This document shows positions 51,612 to 60,986 of a stretch of 64,000 nt of DNA, in pieces. The stretch comes from an uncultured Bacilli bacterium (GTDB lineage: Bacteria > Bacillota_I > Bacilli_A > RF39 > UBA660), in NCBI GenBank assembly GCA_910580185.1, contig CAJTWC010000005.1, positions 42,008 through 106,007 of the forward strand, written 5' to 3'. The number at the start of each line of letters is the position of its first letter. Positions within the stretch are counted from its first letter, which is position 1. The notes under the pieces were generated by a model, which had not been told where the DNA came from, ran no database searches, and was given only the letters and a program-made list of their open reading frames with translations. The position numbers and the translations under genes were made by a program.

Positions 51612-51686
51612 GCAGGTGTAGTACAACGGCTAGTACGTGGCCTTGCCAAGGCTGAGACGTGGGTTCGATTCCCATCACTTGCTCCA
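51612..51686 (+). tRNA. tRNA-Gly (GCC)
   Basis: A 75-base cloverleaf with encoded CCA, 10 bases after tRNA-Cys. Acceptor GCAGGTG/CACTTGC, anticodon arm with TTGCCAA loop (anticodon GCC), T arm GTGGGTTCGATTCCCAT, discriminator T. Confidence 0.95.
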
Positions 51687-51696
51687 TAGCAATCTA

Positions 51697-51720
51697 AACC
51701 TTATCTTATAAGGTTTTTTT
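51697..51720 (+). terminator. Terminator of the tRNA unit
   Basis: AACCTTAT/ATAAGGTT, an 8-bp stem with a 3-base loop, followed by TTTTT. Confidence 0.82.
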
Positions 51721-51767
51721 ATTTTATAATTTTTGATATAATAGTTAAAAAAACGGGGGATATATTG

Positions 51768-53339
51768 ATGAATAATGAATTAAAACCAATATATAAAGAT
51801 TCTGATATTGAAAAAATTAAAATTACATCTTTAGATAAATTAGATAATAACTATATTCGCATAATAGGAAATAAAGACTTAATCAGTGTAGTTACAAATG
51901 GGATTTTTACATTAAATATAAATTCTTCAACTAAAGTCGAAAAAATAATTAACTATAATGGAATGGATTATATAATTCTTCAAAATATATTTGGTGAATA
52001 TTCTTTAATACGTTTAAATGATAACGTAAAACTAATTAATAAAGTTAAAAATATTAGTTATATTGATGATGGATTATTTAAGGTGAGCCAAAATGATAGA
52101 TATTGTGCTGACAAGGTTTTTGATTTAACCACAAACAATTATATTCCATTTCCAGATAATATGATTTTTAAAGAATACAAAGATAATGTTTTGATATTAC
52201 AAGAAAATGATAGAAAAAAACACAATGAAATGATAATTAATATAAAAGGAGACATAATACTTCCTATAACAGATTGTAGCGATGGGGGTATTAGAATAAT
52301 CGATAAAACTAAATTCATATATAATAACACGTTAATTGACTTTACCCAAAAAACTATTATTCAAGATGCAGACTTAATAATGCCATTATCAGATGATAAG
52401 TTAATAGTACTTAAAAATAGAAAACTTTTCATTTTAAATGATGAATTAGAAATTATTAAAACATATATAATTGGTGAAACAAAAAAGCCTTGGTATACTT
52501 TAATTACTAGTGAAAAATGTATTATGATGACATTTAAAAAGAAAGTAAAAATTAAAAAATATGAGCCAAGGCAAAAAAAAGATATAACAGTAATAATAAA
52601 TACTGAAACTGATACCGTAAACAAAACTGACTTTGTTCCTAGAATGAGTATTGACAAGTTTTTTCCAATTAATGGAGTAAATAATAAAAAGGGATTAATG
52701 AGTAAAGATGGGGAAATAATACTTGAAATAGATTATGATAAAATTGAAGCCTTATATGATACAGACAATAAATACTTCTTTGTTGAAAAGAACGATAAAT
52801 TTTATATATTTAATGCCGAGACTAGACTAATGATAGAAGTTTCATATACAAGTATGAAACCATTTAAAGATGGTCTAGCTGTTGGTTATACTCCTGAACC
52901 AAAAAATTATCAATTAATTGACGAAGATTTAAATCCAGTATTTAATTTAGACCATATGGGACACCCTGTATTTTATTATAAAGATGATATTCTTTGTTAT
53001 CATTGCGGAAATTATATGAGGCAATATGACGCTTATACAATTATTACTAAAGAAGGTAAAATACTAATGCCACCAAGAAAATGTAGGGTAAAAAGAAATG
53101 GGTTTGGTTTGTTAGAAATTAATGATTGGCAAACAGAAGAAAAATTTTTATTTAATATGAATAGTGGCCAATTTGAGCAATTAGAACTAAATGTACCTGT
53201 TATAGAAACAAATAGTGGCAAAAAACTTGATTTTAGCAAACTACCTATTCAACAACTCGTTTCTAATAATGAAATTTCTTTAATAGAAAATGAATCAGGA
53301 GTTGTTAAAAAATTATTAAAAACAAAAACCGAAGAATAA
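51768..53339 (+). CDS. Large repeat-containing cytoplasmic protein (WG-repeat or propeller-like)
   Basis: 523 residues without signal or membrane segments. Repeated units of about 45-60 residues alternate strands with turn motifs (NKKGLMSKDGEIILEIDYDK; NDKFYIFNAETRLMIEVSYT; MKPFKDGLAVGYTPEPKNYQ; YTIITKEGKILMPPRKCRVK), resembling WG/KWG-type repeats or a beta-propeller. A CYHCG pair lies near 410. The ATG at 51768 follows GGGGG; TATAAT at 51737-51742 may be its -10. Likely protein-binding; function unknown. Confidence 0.65.
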   Translation: MNNELKPIYKDSDIEKIKITSLDKLDNNYIRIIGNKDLISVVTNGIFTLNINSSTKVEKIINYNGMDYIILQNIFGEYSLIRLNDNVKLINKVKNISYIDDGLFKVSQNDRYCADKVFDLTTNNYIPFPDNMIFKEYKDNVLILQENDRKKHNEMIINIKGDIILPITDCSDGGIRIIDKTKFIYNNTLIDFTQKTIIQDADLIMPLSDDKLIVLKNRKLFILNDELEIIKTYIIGETKKPWYTLITSEKCIMMTFKKKVKIKKYEPRQKKDITVIINTETDTVNKTDFVPRMSIDKFFPINGVNNKKGLMSKDGEIILEIDYDKIEALYDTDNKYFFVEKNDKFYIFNAETRLMIEVSYTSMKPFKDGLAVGYTPEPKNYQLIDEDLNPVFNLDHMGHPVFYYKDDILCYHCGNYMRQYDAYTIITKEGKILMPPRKCRVKRNGFGLLEINDWQTEEKFLFNMNSGQFEQLELNVPVIETNSGKKLDFSKLPIQQLVSNNEISLIENESGVVKKLLKTKTEE

Positions 53340-53351
53340 ATTAAACCTATT

Positions 53352-53382
53352 AAAACCCTATAAGACTAAATTATAGGGTTTT
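53352..53382 (+). terminator. Terminator after the repeat protein gene
   Basis: AAAACCCTATAA/TTATAGGGTTTT, a 12-bp stem with a 7-base loop, then TAATTAA, 12 bases after the stop. Confidence 0.78.
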
Positions 53383-53406
53383 AATTAACTTAAACCAATA
53401 CTTCTT

Positions 53407-53855
53407 TTAACTTATATTTTTTAAAATCTTAACATAACCATTGTCACACTCATATCCTAATTTTTTATAAAACCCATTAGCTGAAACATTATTTTTATCA
53501 GCAAATAGACAAATAAATTCACAATTCATTTCTTTTGCTATACTTTCTATGTGTTCAAATAATCTACTACCTATTTTTAGTCTTCTATACTTTCTTCTTA
53601 CACGAACACTCCAAACCGTAGCAAAAGGATTATTTTATTCAAAGATATCATGATGTATAATTACCTTAGCAAATCCAACAATAATGTCATTATGTTTAAC
53701 AACAATCATCTTATAATCAGGATTATTTTTAATTTTTATGTTTGTTTCATTTTATTTAGATTTGTAACTACCGATCTTTCTGCATCATAAAGCTTAGCTA
53801 TCCCTTCTAAATCGTTTTCTATTAAATAACTAAAAGTTAATCCTAATTTTTCCAT
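53407..53855 (-). pseudogene. Decayed GNAT acetyltransferase
   Basis: On the minus strand the frame from ATG at 53853-53855 reads EKLGLTFSYLIENDLEGIAK and then LYDAERSVVTNLNKMKQ before a stop. A second frame continues IKIKNNPDYKMIVVKHNDII and GFAKVIIHHDIFE, hits TAA, and goes on NNPFATVWSVRVRRKYRRLK, IGSRLFEHIESIAKEMNCEF and NVSANGFYKKLGYEC. Together these make a full-length GNAT of about 150 residues with one frameshift and one nonsense codon. The acetyl-CoA loop RRKYRRLKIGSRL is intact. Confidence 0.75.
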
Positions 53856-53891
53856 TTGAATATACTACGCTCCCTTTATAACACAATTTCT

Positions 53892-54317
53892 TTATCTTTT
53901 CGATACATAATGATTATTAATTAAACTTTTGATTACAAAATATATCAGTGCTAATACTATACCAAATACAATTATCGGTAAAAAGAAATCTATCAAAGTA
54001 AAAACTAACAATACCCCAAATACTATTATTAAAATAATAACACCAACCGTTATATAACTACTAATCATAAGTTTTTTTTCTGACTCATTTTCGGGTTCAT
54101 CTTTAATATTTAAAAGAATTAAAGAAATTAAAAGGAATACCATTATTATACTATATACTATAATAGACTTAGATTCTCTTAAATCAAATAATAAAGAATA
54201 TAATCCACCTTTTATTAAATATATCAACAACAAAGCTAAAGAAATTATTAATAAAATCTTTCTTAATAAAGATATTGCTTTATTTCTTTTTTGAACATTT
54301 TCATTTCTTTTGTTCAT
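53892..54317 (-). CDS. Four-helix membrane protein, unknown
   Basis: 141 residues with four hydrophobic helices (ILLIISLALLLIYLIKGGLY; SIIVYSIIMVFLLISLILLN; MISSYITVGVIILIIVFGVL; FLPIIVFGIVLALIYFVIKS) and basic ends (NKRNENVQKRNKA; HYVSKR). No transporter motif is seen and the family is not recognised. No clear ribosome site immediately before the ATG except AGAGGTG further up. Confidence 0.6.
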   Translation of the reverse strand: MNKRNENVQKRNKAISLLRKILLIISLALLLIYLIKGGLYSLLFDLRESKSIIVYSIIMVFLLISLILLNIKDEPENESEKKLMISSYITVGVIILIIVFGVLLVFTLIDFFLPIIVFGIVLALIYFVIKSLINNHYVSKR

Positions 54318-54365
54318 ACAAACACCTCTTTGCTATATTATACATCTATTATTAAAAGGATTCAA

Positions 54366-54806
54366 TTATGAATCCTTTTGCATATACTTTAATTTTTCAT
54401 TTACCATATATTTAGATAAAGCATCTTCTATAGCCGGCAAGGAGCTTTTCGATAAACACCCAATTGTAAAATGCTCTTTTATTGTATCTATTTCTACGGA
54501 ACCATATAAAATTCCTGTTCTTATTTCAAAGTCATTTAACATATCTGGAGTTATTGAAGTATAATGTGATCTTCCCAAGAACATTCTTTGTCCTAAAAGC
54601 ATTCGTTTATTAGTAAATACAATAACCGTTGTATAAAATGGTTGAAATGTATTAGTATTCTTTTGGCCTGCAAAGCTAAACAAAACTACTTCATCATCAT
54701 TTAAGTGGCTTTGAATAACTTTAGAATGTTTTTTTAATCTCCAAGCAATTGTACCAGGGTGTCTTCTTAAAAAATCTTTACATATTCCATATACATCTGT
54801 ATTCAT
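54366..54806 (-). CDS. Bacterial PH-domain-like protein
   Basis: 146 residues. The middle looks like a bacterial pleckstrin-homology domain: DDEVVLFSFAGQKN, TTVIVFTNKRMLLGQRMFLG, RSHYTSITPDMLNDFEIRTG, GSVEIDTIKEHFTIG, followed by the closing helix SSLPAIEDALSKYMVNEKLK. The TNKRMLLGQ strand is characteristic. Function of such domains in bacteria is unclear. It starts 2 bases after the thioredoxin stop at 54809. Confidence 0.68.
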   Translation of the reverse strand: MNTDVYGICKDFLRRHPGTIAWRLKKHSKVIQSHLNDDEVVLFSFAGQKNTNTFQPFYTTVIVFTNKRMLLGQRMFLGRSHYTSITPDMLNDFEIRTGILYGSVEIDTIKEHFTIGCLSKSSLPAIEDALSKYMVNEKLKYMQKDS

Positions 54807-54808
54807 TA

Positions 54809-55450
54809 TTATTCTCCCAAACCATTTTTGCTAAAGAATTTTTTTAAGGACTCTAATTCAACATAACCATTATTTGCATCTATTACCTCACCATTTTGTA
54901 CGATAAGCGTAAGAGGAGTCCCCCACTCTTCACTATTTAAATAATCTAGTGAATTTTGAAAAGTCGACCAATCATCTTTTGATAAATTATCAGTATTAAC
55001 ATAATTAACTGTTAAATTCATTTCTTCTTTTGCTTGTTTTAATATCGGTGTAAATTGTTGGCAATAATAACAAGTTGGTCTAGCAACTAATATTACTTGC
55101 TCATCAGAACTTTTTATTAAGTCTAAATACTCACTTAATGATAGTTCATTAAAACCTGCCTTTGATAATTCATCATCAGTTGACTCTTCTTCGGTTTTCT
55201 CATTTTTAGTAGTAGTCTCCGAAGCATCTTTAGAACTAGTAAGTTTTAAATTATTATTTTTAATTGGAGTAACCCATAAAGATAATAAAACAATCAAAGC
55301 AATTGCATCAACAATTAATGATGCTGATATAATATTTTTAAACTTTCCTTTATCCTTTTCACTTTTTGATGTAATTAATGTTACAATTATTGGTGATATC
55401 ATTAAAACCAATATTATAATTAATGTTATTATTAATAAACCTAATGTCAT
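54809..55450 (-). CDS. Membrane-anchored thioredoxin-like protein (CYYC)
   Basis: 213 residues: two N-terminal membrane helices (LGLLIITLIIILVLMISPIIV and NIISASLIVDAIALIVLLSL), a Ser/Thr/Glu-rich linker, then a thioredoxin fold with VILVARPTCYYCQQFTPILK near 128 and the cis-Pro region EWGTPLTLIVQNGEVI. It likely works outside the membrane in thiol exchange. It parallels the CPWC protein at 7615. ATG follows GAAAGGAAGG. Confidence 0.8.
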   Translation of the reverse strand: MTLGLLIITLIIILVLMISPIIVTLITSKSEKDKGKFKNIISASLIVDAIALIVLLSLWVTPIKNNNLKLTSSKDASETTTKNEKTEEESTDDELSKAGFNELSLSEYLDLIKSSDEQVILVARPTCYYCQQFTPILKQAKEEMNLTVNYVNTDNLSKDDWSTFQNSLDYLNSEEWGTPLTLIVQNGEVIDANNGYVELESLKKFFSKNGLGE

Positions 55451-55506
55451 ATAAACCTTCCTTTCATTAACTATAATTATACTACAAAAAAAGAGGAATT
55501 TAAATA

Positions 55507-56616
55507 TTATAATATTCCATTCTTCTTTTCGGCTAACATTTTAAGTATTTTTTGCCTTCCATTTTTTAAATGTTCTACTGATTTACTACAATTTAATGTA
55601 TCTATTACTTCTGATAAATGATCAGAACAATCAATCGTTTTATACCACTTCTTTCTAGTTATTTCTGAATCAATATAGGTTAAATTGGTAGAATAAACTA
55701 AATCAAAATAACCCGCTTCTTTATATTCGTCAAACTTTTCTATACCATCAGTAAATAATGAAAAAGAAGCAAACATATATATTTTTTCAGCACCTCTATT
55801 TTTCAAGTCTTCAGCTACTTCTAACATAGAGCCACCAGAAGATATCATATCATCTACGATAACAAGTGTTTTACCCTTTATATCTTTACCTAAATATTCA
55901 TGCGCAACAACAGGATTTTTACCATTAACTATTTTGCTTACATCCCTTCTTTTATAAAACATACCAACGTCAGCTGCAAACATATTAGCATTATAGATTG
56001 CACGTCCCATTGCCCCATTATCTGGACTTATAAAAAGTACATCATCTGGATTAAACTCTTCATTTTCAATAAACTCTTGCATCATAGTATTAGTTGGATA
56101 AAACGACTGAAATGATGTTGATGGTGAAAGTGCATTTTGAACGCTTGGATCATGAACATCATAAGTTAAAATCCTTTTAACTCCTAAATTTTGTAATTCT
56201 TGTAACGCTAATGCACAGTCTAAAGATTCACCGGCATTTCTTCTGTGTTGCCTTGATTCATAAAGCATAGGCATTATAACCGTTATTCTATCAGCTTCTC
56301 CATTAACCGCTGATATAACACGTTTTATATCCTGAAAATGATCATCAGGACTCATACGATTATCAAAACCATGTATTTTATAAGTCAAATCATAATTTCC
56401 AATATCCGTAATTATGTATAAGTCTTTATCCGTAGCAGTCCCTTCTTCAATTACACATTTACCTTCTCCGTTACTAAACCTAGGAAGTTGGGCTGGTATA
56501 AGCAAACTTTCATTTAAATTTCTTTTCTCCATAATTTTTTTGTTTACGTTTTCTCCAAGTTCTTTACAGCTTTCTGTAACTATTAATCCTAAACTATCTT
56601 CATACTTTCCACTCAT
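55507..56616 (-). CDS. prs: Ribose-phosphate pyrophosphokinase (PRPP synthetase)
   Basis: 369 residues, longer than the usual 315 of PRPP synthetases. The PRPP-binding loop is KTLVIVDDMISSGGSMLEVA near 255; ITVIMPMLYESRQHRRNAGE and SLDCALALQELQNLGVKRIL precede the catalytic-flap side; YDVHDPSVQNA holds the metal-binding His/Asp. The N-terminal SLGLIVTESCKELGENVNKK matches this longer subfamily. It makes PRPP for nucleotides, His and Trp. ATG at 56614-56616 follows GGAGGT. The leader contains a terminator and a possible leader peptide. Confidence 0.88.
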   Translation of the reverse strand: MSGKYEDSLGLIVTESCKELGENVNKKIMEKRNLNESLLIPAQLPRFSNGEGKCVIEEGTATDKDLYIITDIGNYDLTYKIHGFDNRMSPDDHFQDIKRVISAVNGEADRITVIMPMLYESRQHRRNAGESLDCALALQELQNLGVKRILTYDVHDPSVQNALSPSTSFQSFYPTNTMMQEFIENEEFNPDDVLFISPDNGAMGRAIYNANMFAADVGMFYKRRDVSKIVNGKNPVVAHEYLGKDIKGKTLVIVDDMISSGGSMLEVAEDLKNRGAEKIYMFASFSLFTDGIEKFDEYKEAGYFDLVYSTNLTYIDSEITRKKWYKTIDCSDHLSEVIDTLNCSKSVEHLKNGRQKILKMLAEKKNGIL

Positions 56617-56638
56617 ATATACCTCCATAAAATATAAA

Positions 56639-56670
56639 AACTAACATCGCAAAAGAATGTTAGTTTTTTT
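56639..56670 (-). terminator. Leader hairpin/terminator before prs
   Basis: AACTAACAT/ATGTTAGTT, a 9-bp stem, followed on the minus strand by TTTATATTTT. It lies between a short leader ORF and prs, so it would attenuate prs transcription. On the plus strand it has TTTTTTT. Confidence 0.65.
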
Positions 56671-56743
56671 AAAATAATATAATAAGAGACTTACTAGATA
56701 AATAACAATTAGAAAAATAACTTACCAAAACACCATTTACCAT
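56669..56743 (-). CDS. Possible 24-aa leader peptide of prs
   Basis: ATG at 56741-56743 is 6 bases after AAGAGGT. The peptide MVNGVLVSYFSNCYLSSKSL ends in a hydrophobic tail, and its stop touches the hairpin above. TATACT near 56763 may be the -10. The arrangement fits attenuation coupled to translation, but no amino acid is clearly enriched apart from Ser. Confidence 0.35.
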   Translation of the reverse strand: MVNGVLVSYFSNCYLSSKSLIILF

Positions 56744-56769
56744 AACGTACCTCTTACAATTTAAGTATA

Positions 56770-56806
56770 ACAAAAAATATTAAATAAGTTAACCCTATTT
56801 AATATT
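56770..56806 (-). terminator. Terminator of queH
   Basis: AATATTAAATA/TATTTAATATT, an 11-bp all-AT stem overlapping the queH stop, followed by TTTTG on the minus strand. Confidence 0.6.
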
Positions 56807-57376
56807 TTTTTCATTAAATTCCATATTTTTCTTTTGATTTTTTTGAATAAGTTTTTCATATCTTTCTTCTTCGCTAAACACACATCCACAATACTTTTGC
56901 ATATAAAGTCCAATTTCTCTAGCTTTATTTTGTCCGTATCTAAAACCTGGTCTAAAATCTCGATATAAAAATTTAACTCCATATTTTTTTTCTAACATTT
57001 CACCAGTTTTCTTAAGTAATTCATGATTTTGATATGGACTAATTAGTAACGTTGTGGAAAAAGCATCAAAGCCATTTTCTTTAGCATATAAAGCGGTTTT
57101 TTCTAACCTACATAAGTAACAATAACCACACCTGTTATCCAACTTATCCACAGTATTTTTACAAAATTCTCTTAAACCATAATAATCGTCAATTACTAAA
57201 GGTATACCTATTTCTTCATCATACTTTTTTAAACATTCTAACCTAGCTTCATACTCCTTATATGGATGAATATTAGGATTATACCAGTAACTTGTAATAT
57301 CAATATTTTCTTCTTTCAAAGACTCAACGCAATACACACTACAAGGTGCACAACAAGTATGTAATAATAACTTCAT
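56795..57376 (-). CDS. queH: Epoxyqueuosine reductase QueH
   Basis: 193 residues. QueH performs the last step of tRNA queuosine synthesis and replaces QueG in many Firmicutes. The DUF208 signatures are visible: LLLHTCCAPCSVYCVESLKE, YNPNIHPYKEYEARLECLKK, CGYCYLCRLEKTALYAKENG, FDAFSTTLLISPYQNHELLK, and YRDFRPGFRYGQNKAREIGL, ending with YCGCVFSEEERY. ATG at 57374-57376 follows GAGGTG. Confidence 0.92.
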   Translation of the reverse strand: MKLLLHTCCAPCSVYCVESLKEENIDITSYWYNPNIHPYKEYEARLECLKKYDEEIGIPLVIDDYYGLREFCKNTVDKLDNRCGYCYLCRLEKTALYAKENGFDAFSTTLLISPYQNHELLKKTGEMLEKKYGVKFLYRDFRPGFRYGQNKAREIGLYMQKYCGCVFSEEERYEKLIQKNQKKNMEFNEKNIK

Positions 57377-57415
57377 AAAAATCACCTCATATTTATTTTA
57401 ACATAAATACATTTA

Positions 57416-58240
57416 TTATTTTCTAATTATTGGATTCGTTGAACATCTTCCATATAAAATTTCATGAGCTTTTGGAATAGCTCCCACGATAATACCACCA
57501 TCATCTAATCTAGCATACAACTCTTTTGATAATACCTTAGCATATTTATCTAATTTATCGCCTTTTAAATAATCACTAATATTAGATAAAAATATACTTG
57601 AATAAGTTTTTTCGGGTTCTAAAAAATCAGGTAAACACAATATATCACTTTCGATGAATTTCGGTTCAGTAAAATTTTCTATGGCCATCCCACTTAACTC
57701 AACATACTTTTCTAAGTCATAATAAGCATTAGCAGAAGGATCACTAACTAAATTAAACAATCTTCTCCGGACATTTATATCACATATTCCATTATCATAT
57801 AATGAATCCCAGTACAATCTATCATCTTGGGACATTGCCTCCCTAACTTTTTCATATAAATCGATATTATTAAGCGCCGGTGCTTCATTAGATTTATTTC
57901 CAAAAAAACTAAAGAAATCATTATAACCAAGCGTTCTAACACCAGCTAGTTTTAAATTACAATAATATTTAGTAAGTCTATTTATATCAAACAATGTTAT
58001 ATCAGTTGCTCCCATTAATATAGAATGAAGCATATGGTCACCCGATGATGCAACTGTCAAAATATTTCCATCATAATTTTGATCAGTATAATAATATTTA
58101 ATACCTTCATTATTATAAGGATAAATTGAATCATATCTCATAAAACCAATTTGTTCATTATTATCATTAAAATAAGCTCTTCCGTTTCTTAATAACTTTA
58201 TAGATTCTTCTATATCTTTTTTTAAATCAGCCTTAATCAT
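57416..58240 (-). CDS. DUF3419-like putative SAM-dependent transferase
   Basis: 274 residues. NILTVASSGDHMLHSILMGA and DITLFDINRLTKYYCNLKLA form a Rossmann-type nucleotide-binding start like that of DUF3419/BtaA proteins (SGGDN-type loop, acidic DxN strand end). The C-terminal part (SSIFLSNISDYLKGDKLDKY, LDDGGIIVGAIPKAHEILYG) fits a SAM-binding fold. BtaA makes betaine lipid headgroups, but this protein is more distant and its substrate is unknown. ATG at 58238-58240 follows GAGG. Confidence 0.6.
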   Translation of the reverse strand: MIKADLKKDIEESIKLLRNGRAYFNDNNEQIGFMRYDSIYPYNNEGIKYYYTDQNYDGNILTVASSGDHMLHSILMGATDITLFDINRLTKYYCNLKLAGVRTLGYNDFFSFFGNKSNEAPALNNIDLYEKVREAMSQDDRLYWDSLYDNGICDINVRRRLFNLVSDPSANAYYDLEKYVELSGMAIENFTEPKFIESDILCLPDFLEPEKTYSSIFLSNISDYLKGDKLDKYAKVLSKELYARLDDGGIIVGAIPKAHEILYGRCSTNPIIRK

Positions 58241-58285
58241 AAACACCTCATTTGCAAGATATAATATAATTTTTTATATTAAATG

Positions 58286-60898
58286 TCAAACTCCAGCATT
58301 TTTACCATATTTCTTGCATATTACTTTCCTTATTATATCAACTGGAACAACGGTGAATGAAAGTATTATCATAACGGTAAATTCTTTTATGCTAAGTGGC
58401 ACCGTTCTAAACATACTTCCGCCATAATACATAAGGATGATTTGAACAACAACAATAAATAAAATAACAATTATAAACATTTTGTTTTTAATTAAGTTTG
58501 CTAAAATATTTGCTCTACTGGTATGGGCGTTAAAGCAGTTAAAAATACCTGCAAAAATAAATAACCCGAAAAACGCAGTCATAAATGATGCATTACTATT
58601 AAACATATTTTTTATAAATGGTAATTTTAAAAATAATATACAAAGAATCGTTGTGTATAAACCTGTTATAAAAATCTCGGCAGCCATATAAGAATTTATT
58701 ATGTTTTCGTCTTTTTTCTTAGGCTTTTCCCTCATGTATTCTAAAAGTGGTGGTTCAAACGCAAAGGCAAGTCCTGCAAGTGTATCCATAACCATGTTTA
58801 TCCACAGCATTTGTATTACGGTAACCGGAGTATCAACCCCTATAAAAGGGCCTATTATCGATATACTAAGTGCACATAAATTAACGGTTAACTGAAATAT
58901 AATAAATTTTCTAATACTTTTAAAAATTGTTCTTCCAAATAAAATCGCCTTACTAATCGATAGAAAATTATTATCTAATATTACTATGTCACTAGCTTCC
59001 TTTGAAACTTCACTACCAGAACCCATTGCAAAACCAACGTCAGCCCTTTTAAGCGCAGGAGCATCATTTACTCCATCCCCAGTCATACCAACTACTAATC
59101 CCATTTCTTCAGATACCCTTACTAACCTACTTTTATCCTGTGGTAGGCTTCTTGCTACTACTCTTAAATTAGGAATTATCTTTTTTAATTCACTATCAGT
59201 TATGTTATTAAGTTCACTTGATGTTAATATAATGTCTTTTTCACTTTTAATTAATCCTATTTCTTTTGAAATAGAAGTTGCCGTATCCTTATTATCACCA
59301 GTTATCATAACCGTTTGAACTCCAGCTTCTTTAACTAGCTTAATACCTTCTATCGCTTCTTTTCTAACGCTATCTTTTATTAAAATTATACCTACAAAAA
59401 CAAGATCCTTAAATAACTTTTCTGTCATATGATTACTAGTTGCAAGTAAAATAACTCTTATACCATTATTAGTTGCTTCTTTTATTTTTCTTTCTATTTG
59501 AATCTTACTTGTAAAAGTCTTCTTTCTTCCATTTTCATCATAACAATATTTACAATGTTTTAGTAATACTTCAGGCGCACCCTTTATTAAATTCCTTAAG
59601 TTCTTATCATCAATTACGGTTATCATATACTTATTTTTACTATCAAAAGGGACTTGTTTTATTTTTTTTATTCCTTCATAATTAAATGGTTTAAAAAAAG
59701 ATAACAAACATCTATCAGTAGTATTACTTCCTATTACGTTTTTCTTATCATAATACGACATATTATTAACTACCATAGAAGTCTTTAAAATCTTAGTAAA
59801 ATTATTATTTTTTAAATCAGACTCTTTTTTATAAATATTTAATGATCCATCTATTATCTGATTACACTCTAATTTACCAGTTGTAATGGTACCAGTTTTA
59901 TCACTAAATAAAATATTAATGTTTCCAGCGGTTTCAATTCCTACCATTCGTCTTACTAAAACGTTATTTTTAAGCATCCTTTTCATGTTAGAAGATAGTA
60001 CTAGTGTTATCATCATAGGTAATCCTTCTGGAACTGATACTATTATTATGGTAACGGATAAGGTAAGAGCATAAATAATATATTCAGCAATTAAACTAAA
60101 ATTCGTTAACGTATTAATTATGTTGTTTAAAACAAATCCATTATCTACTACAATAACAGAAAACAAATACGAAACGGATGCCAAAACAGCACCTATATAA
60201 CCAAAAGTACTGATTATTTTAGCTAGATTCCTAAGTCTTATTTTAAGAGGGCTTTCTCCTGTTTTTTCAGCAAGTTCACTAGCTATTTTCCCATAAAAAG
60301 TATTTTCTCCTACTTCGGTTATTAATATAGTCCCTGCTCCAGAATATATAACTGTTCCCCTAAATAATCTATTTTTTTCAGTAACTTTATTCTTGCCTAT
60401 CGCTTCTTTATGTACTTCTTTAGACTCTCCATTTATTGATGATTCATCTACGCTTACGCATCCATCTATAATCACTCCATCTGCTGGAACCTTATCTCCG
60501 GATTCTAGCAAAACTATATCATTTTTTACTATTTTCTCTATATAAACTTCGGTTACCTTACCATTTCTTTTAACCTTGCACTTTAACTTGGACGATTCTT
60601 CCTGCATTTTACTAAATGCTTTTTCACTTCCATATTCTGATATAGTGGAAATAAAAGATGCTAAAAATATCGCAATTAATATACCAAGTGTTTCATACCA
60701 ATCGAAATCTCTGAATAAAAAAACTATCTTTATCGCTAGTGCTATTAAAAGTATTTTTATTATTGGATCTCCAAGCGATTCTATTAAAAGAGAAAAAAAA
60801 CTATTCGTTTTACCTTTTTTTAACTCATTAGATCCATATTTTTTTCTGCTTTCTACTATTTCTTTATCATTTAGTCCATTAATATTATATTTATTCAT
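58286..60898 (-). CDS. Calcium-transporting P-type ATPase (P2-type)
   Basis: 870 residues with the full P2 ATPase plan: N-terminal cation domain (NDKEIVESRKKYGSNELKKG), actuator SINGESKEV, M4 motif IIIVSVPEGLPMMITLVLSS, phosphorylation site NILFSDKTGTITTGK near 330, hinge MTGDGVNDAPALKRADVGFA, and M6 AMLWINMVMD-like MLWINMVMDTLAGLAFA. M4 and M6 residues match PMCA/SERCA-like calcium pumps. It exports Ca2+ from the cytoplasm and may matter for sporulation. ATG follows AAGGAGG. Confidence 0.92.
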   Translation of the reverse strand: MNKYNINGLNDKEIVESRKKYGSNELKKGKTNSFFSLLIESLGDPIIKILLIALAIKIVFLFRDFDWYETLGILIAIFLASFISTISEYGSEKAFSKMQEESSKLKCKVKRNGKVTEVYIEKIVKNDIVLLESGDKVPADGVIIDGCVSVDESSINGESKEVHKEAIGKNKVTEKNRLFRGTVIYSGAGTILITEVGENTFYGKIASELAEKTGESPLKIRLRNLAKIISTFGYIGAVLASVSYLFSVIVVDNGFVLNNIINTLTNFSLIAEYIIYALTLSVTIIIVSVPEGLPMMITLVLSSNMKRMLKNNVLVRRMVGIETAGNINILFSDKTGTITTGKLECNQIIDGSLNIYKKESDLKNNNFTKILKTSMVVNNMSYYDKKNVIGSNTTDRCLLSFFKPFNYEGIKKIKQVPFDSKNKYMITVIDDKNLRNLIKGAPEVLLKHCKYCYDENGRKKTFTSKIQIERKIKEATNNGIRVILLATSNHMTEKLFKDLVFVGIILIKDSVRKEAIEGIKLVKEAGVQTVMITGDNKDTATSISKEIGLIKSEKDIILTSSELNNITDSELKKIIPNLRVVARSLPQDKSRLVRVSEEMGLVVGMTGDGVNDAPALKRADVGFAMGSGSEVSKEASDIVILDNNFLSISKAILFGRTIFKSIRKFIIFQLTVNLCALSISIIGPFIGVDTPVTVIQMLWINMVMDTLAGLAFAFEPPLLEYMREKPKKKDENIINSYMAAEIFITGLYTTILCILFLKLPFIKNMFNSNASFMTAFFGLFIFAGIFNCFNAHTSRANILANLIKNKMFIIVILFIVVVQIILMYYGGSMFRTVPLSIKEFTVMIILSFTVVPVDIIRKVICKKYGKNAGV

Positions 60899-60986
60899 GA
60901 TTCCTCCTTAGTAAATGTTACTCGGTAAATCATGAATTTATTATTTATTTCATACGACAAAAAACTTTATATAGTTATAAAACTTT

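Noticed and set aside
56761..56982. Hydrophilic 73-codon frame at the end of queH
   Set aside because: It overlaps queH in another frame without a ribosome site; the queH frame carries the family motifs.
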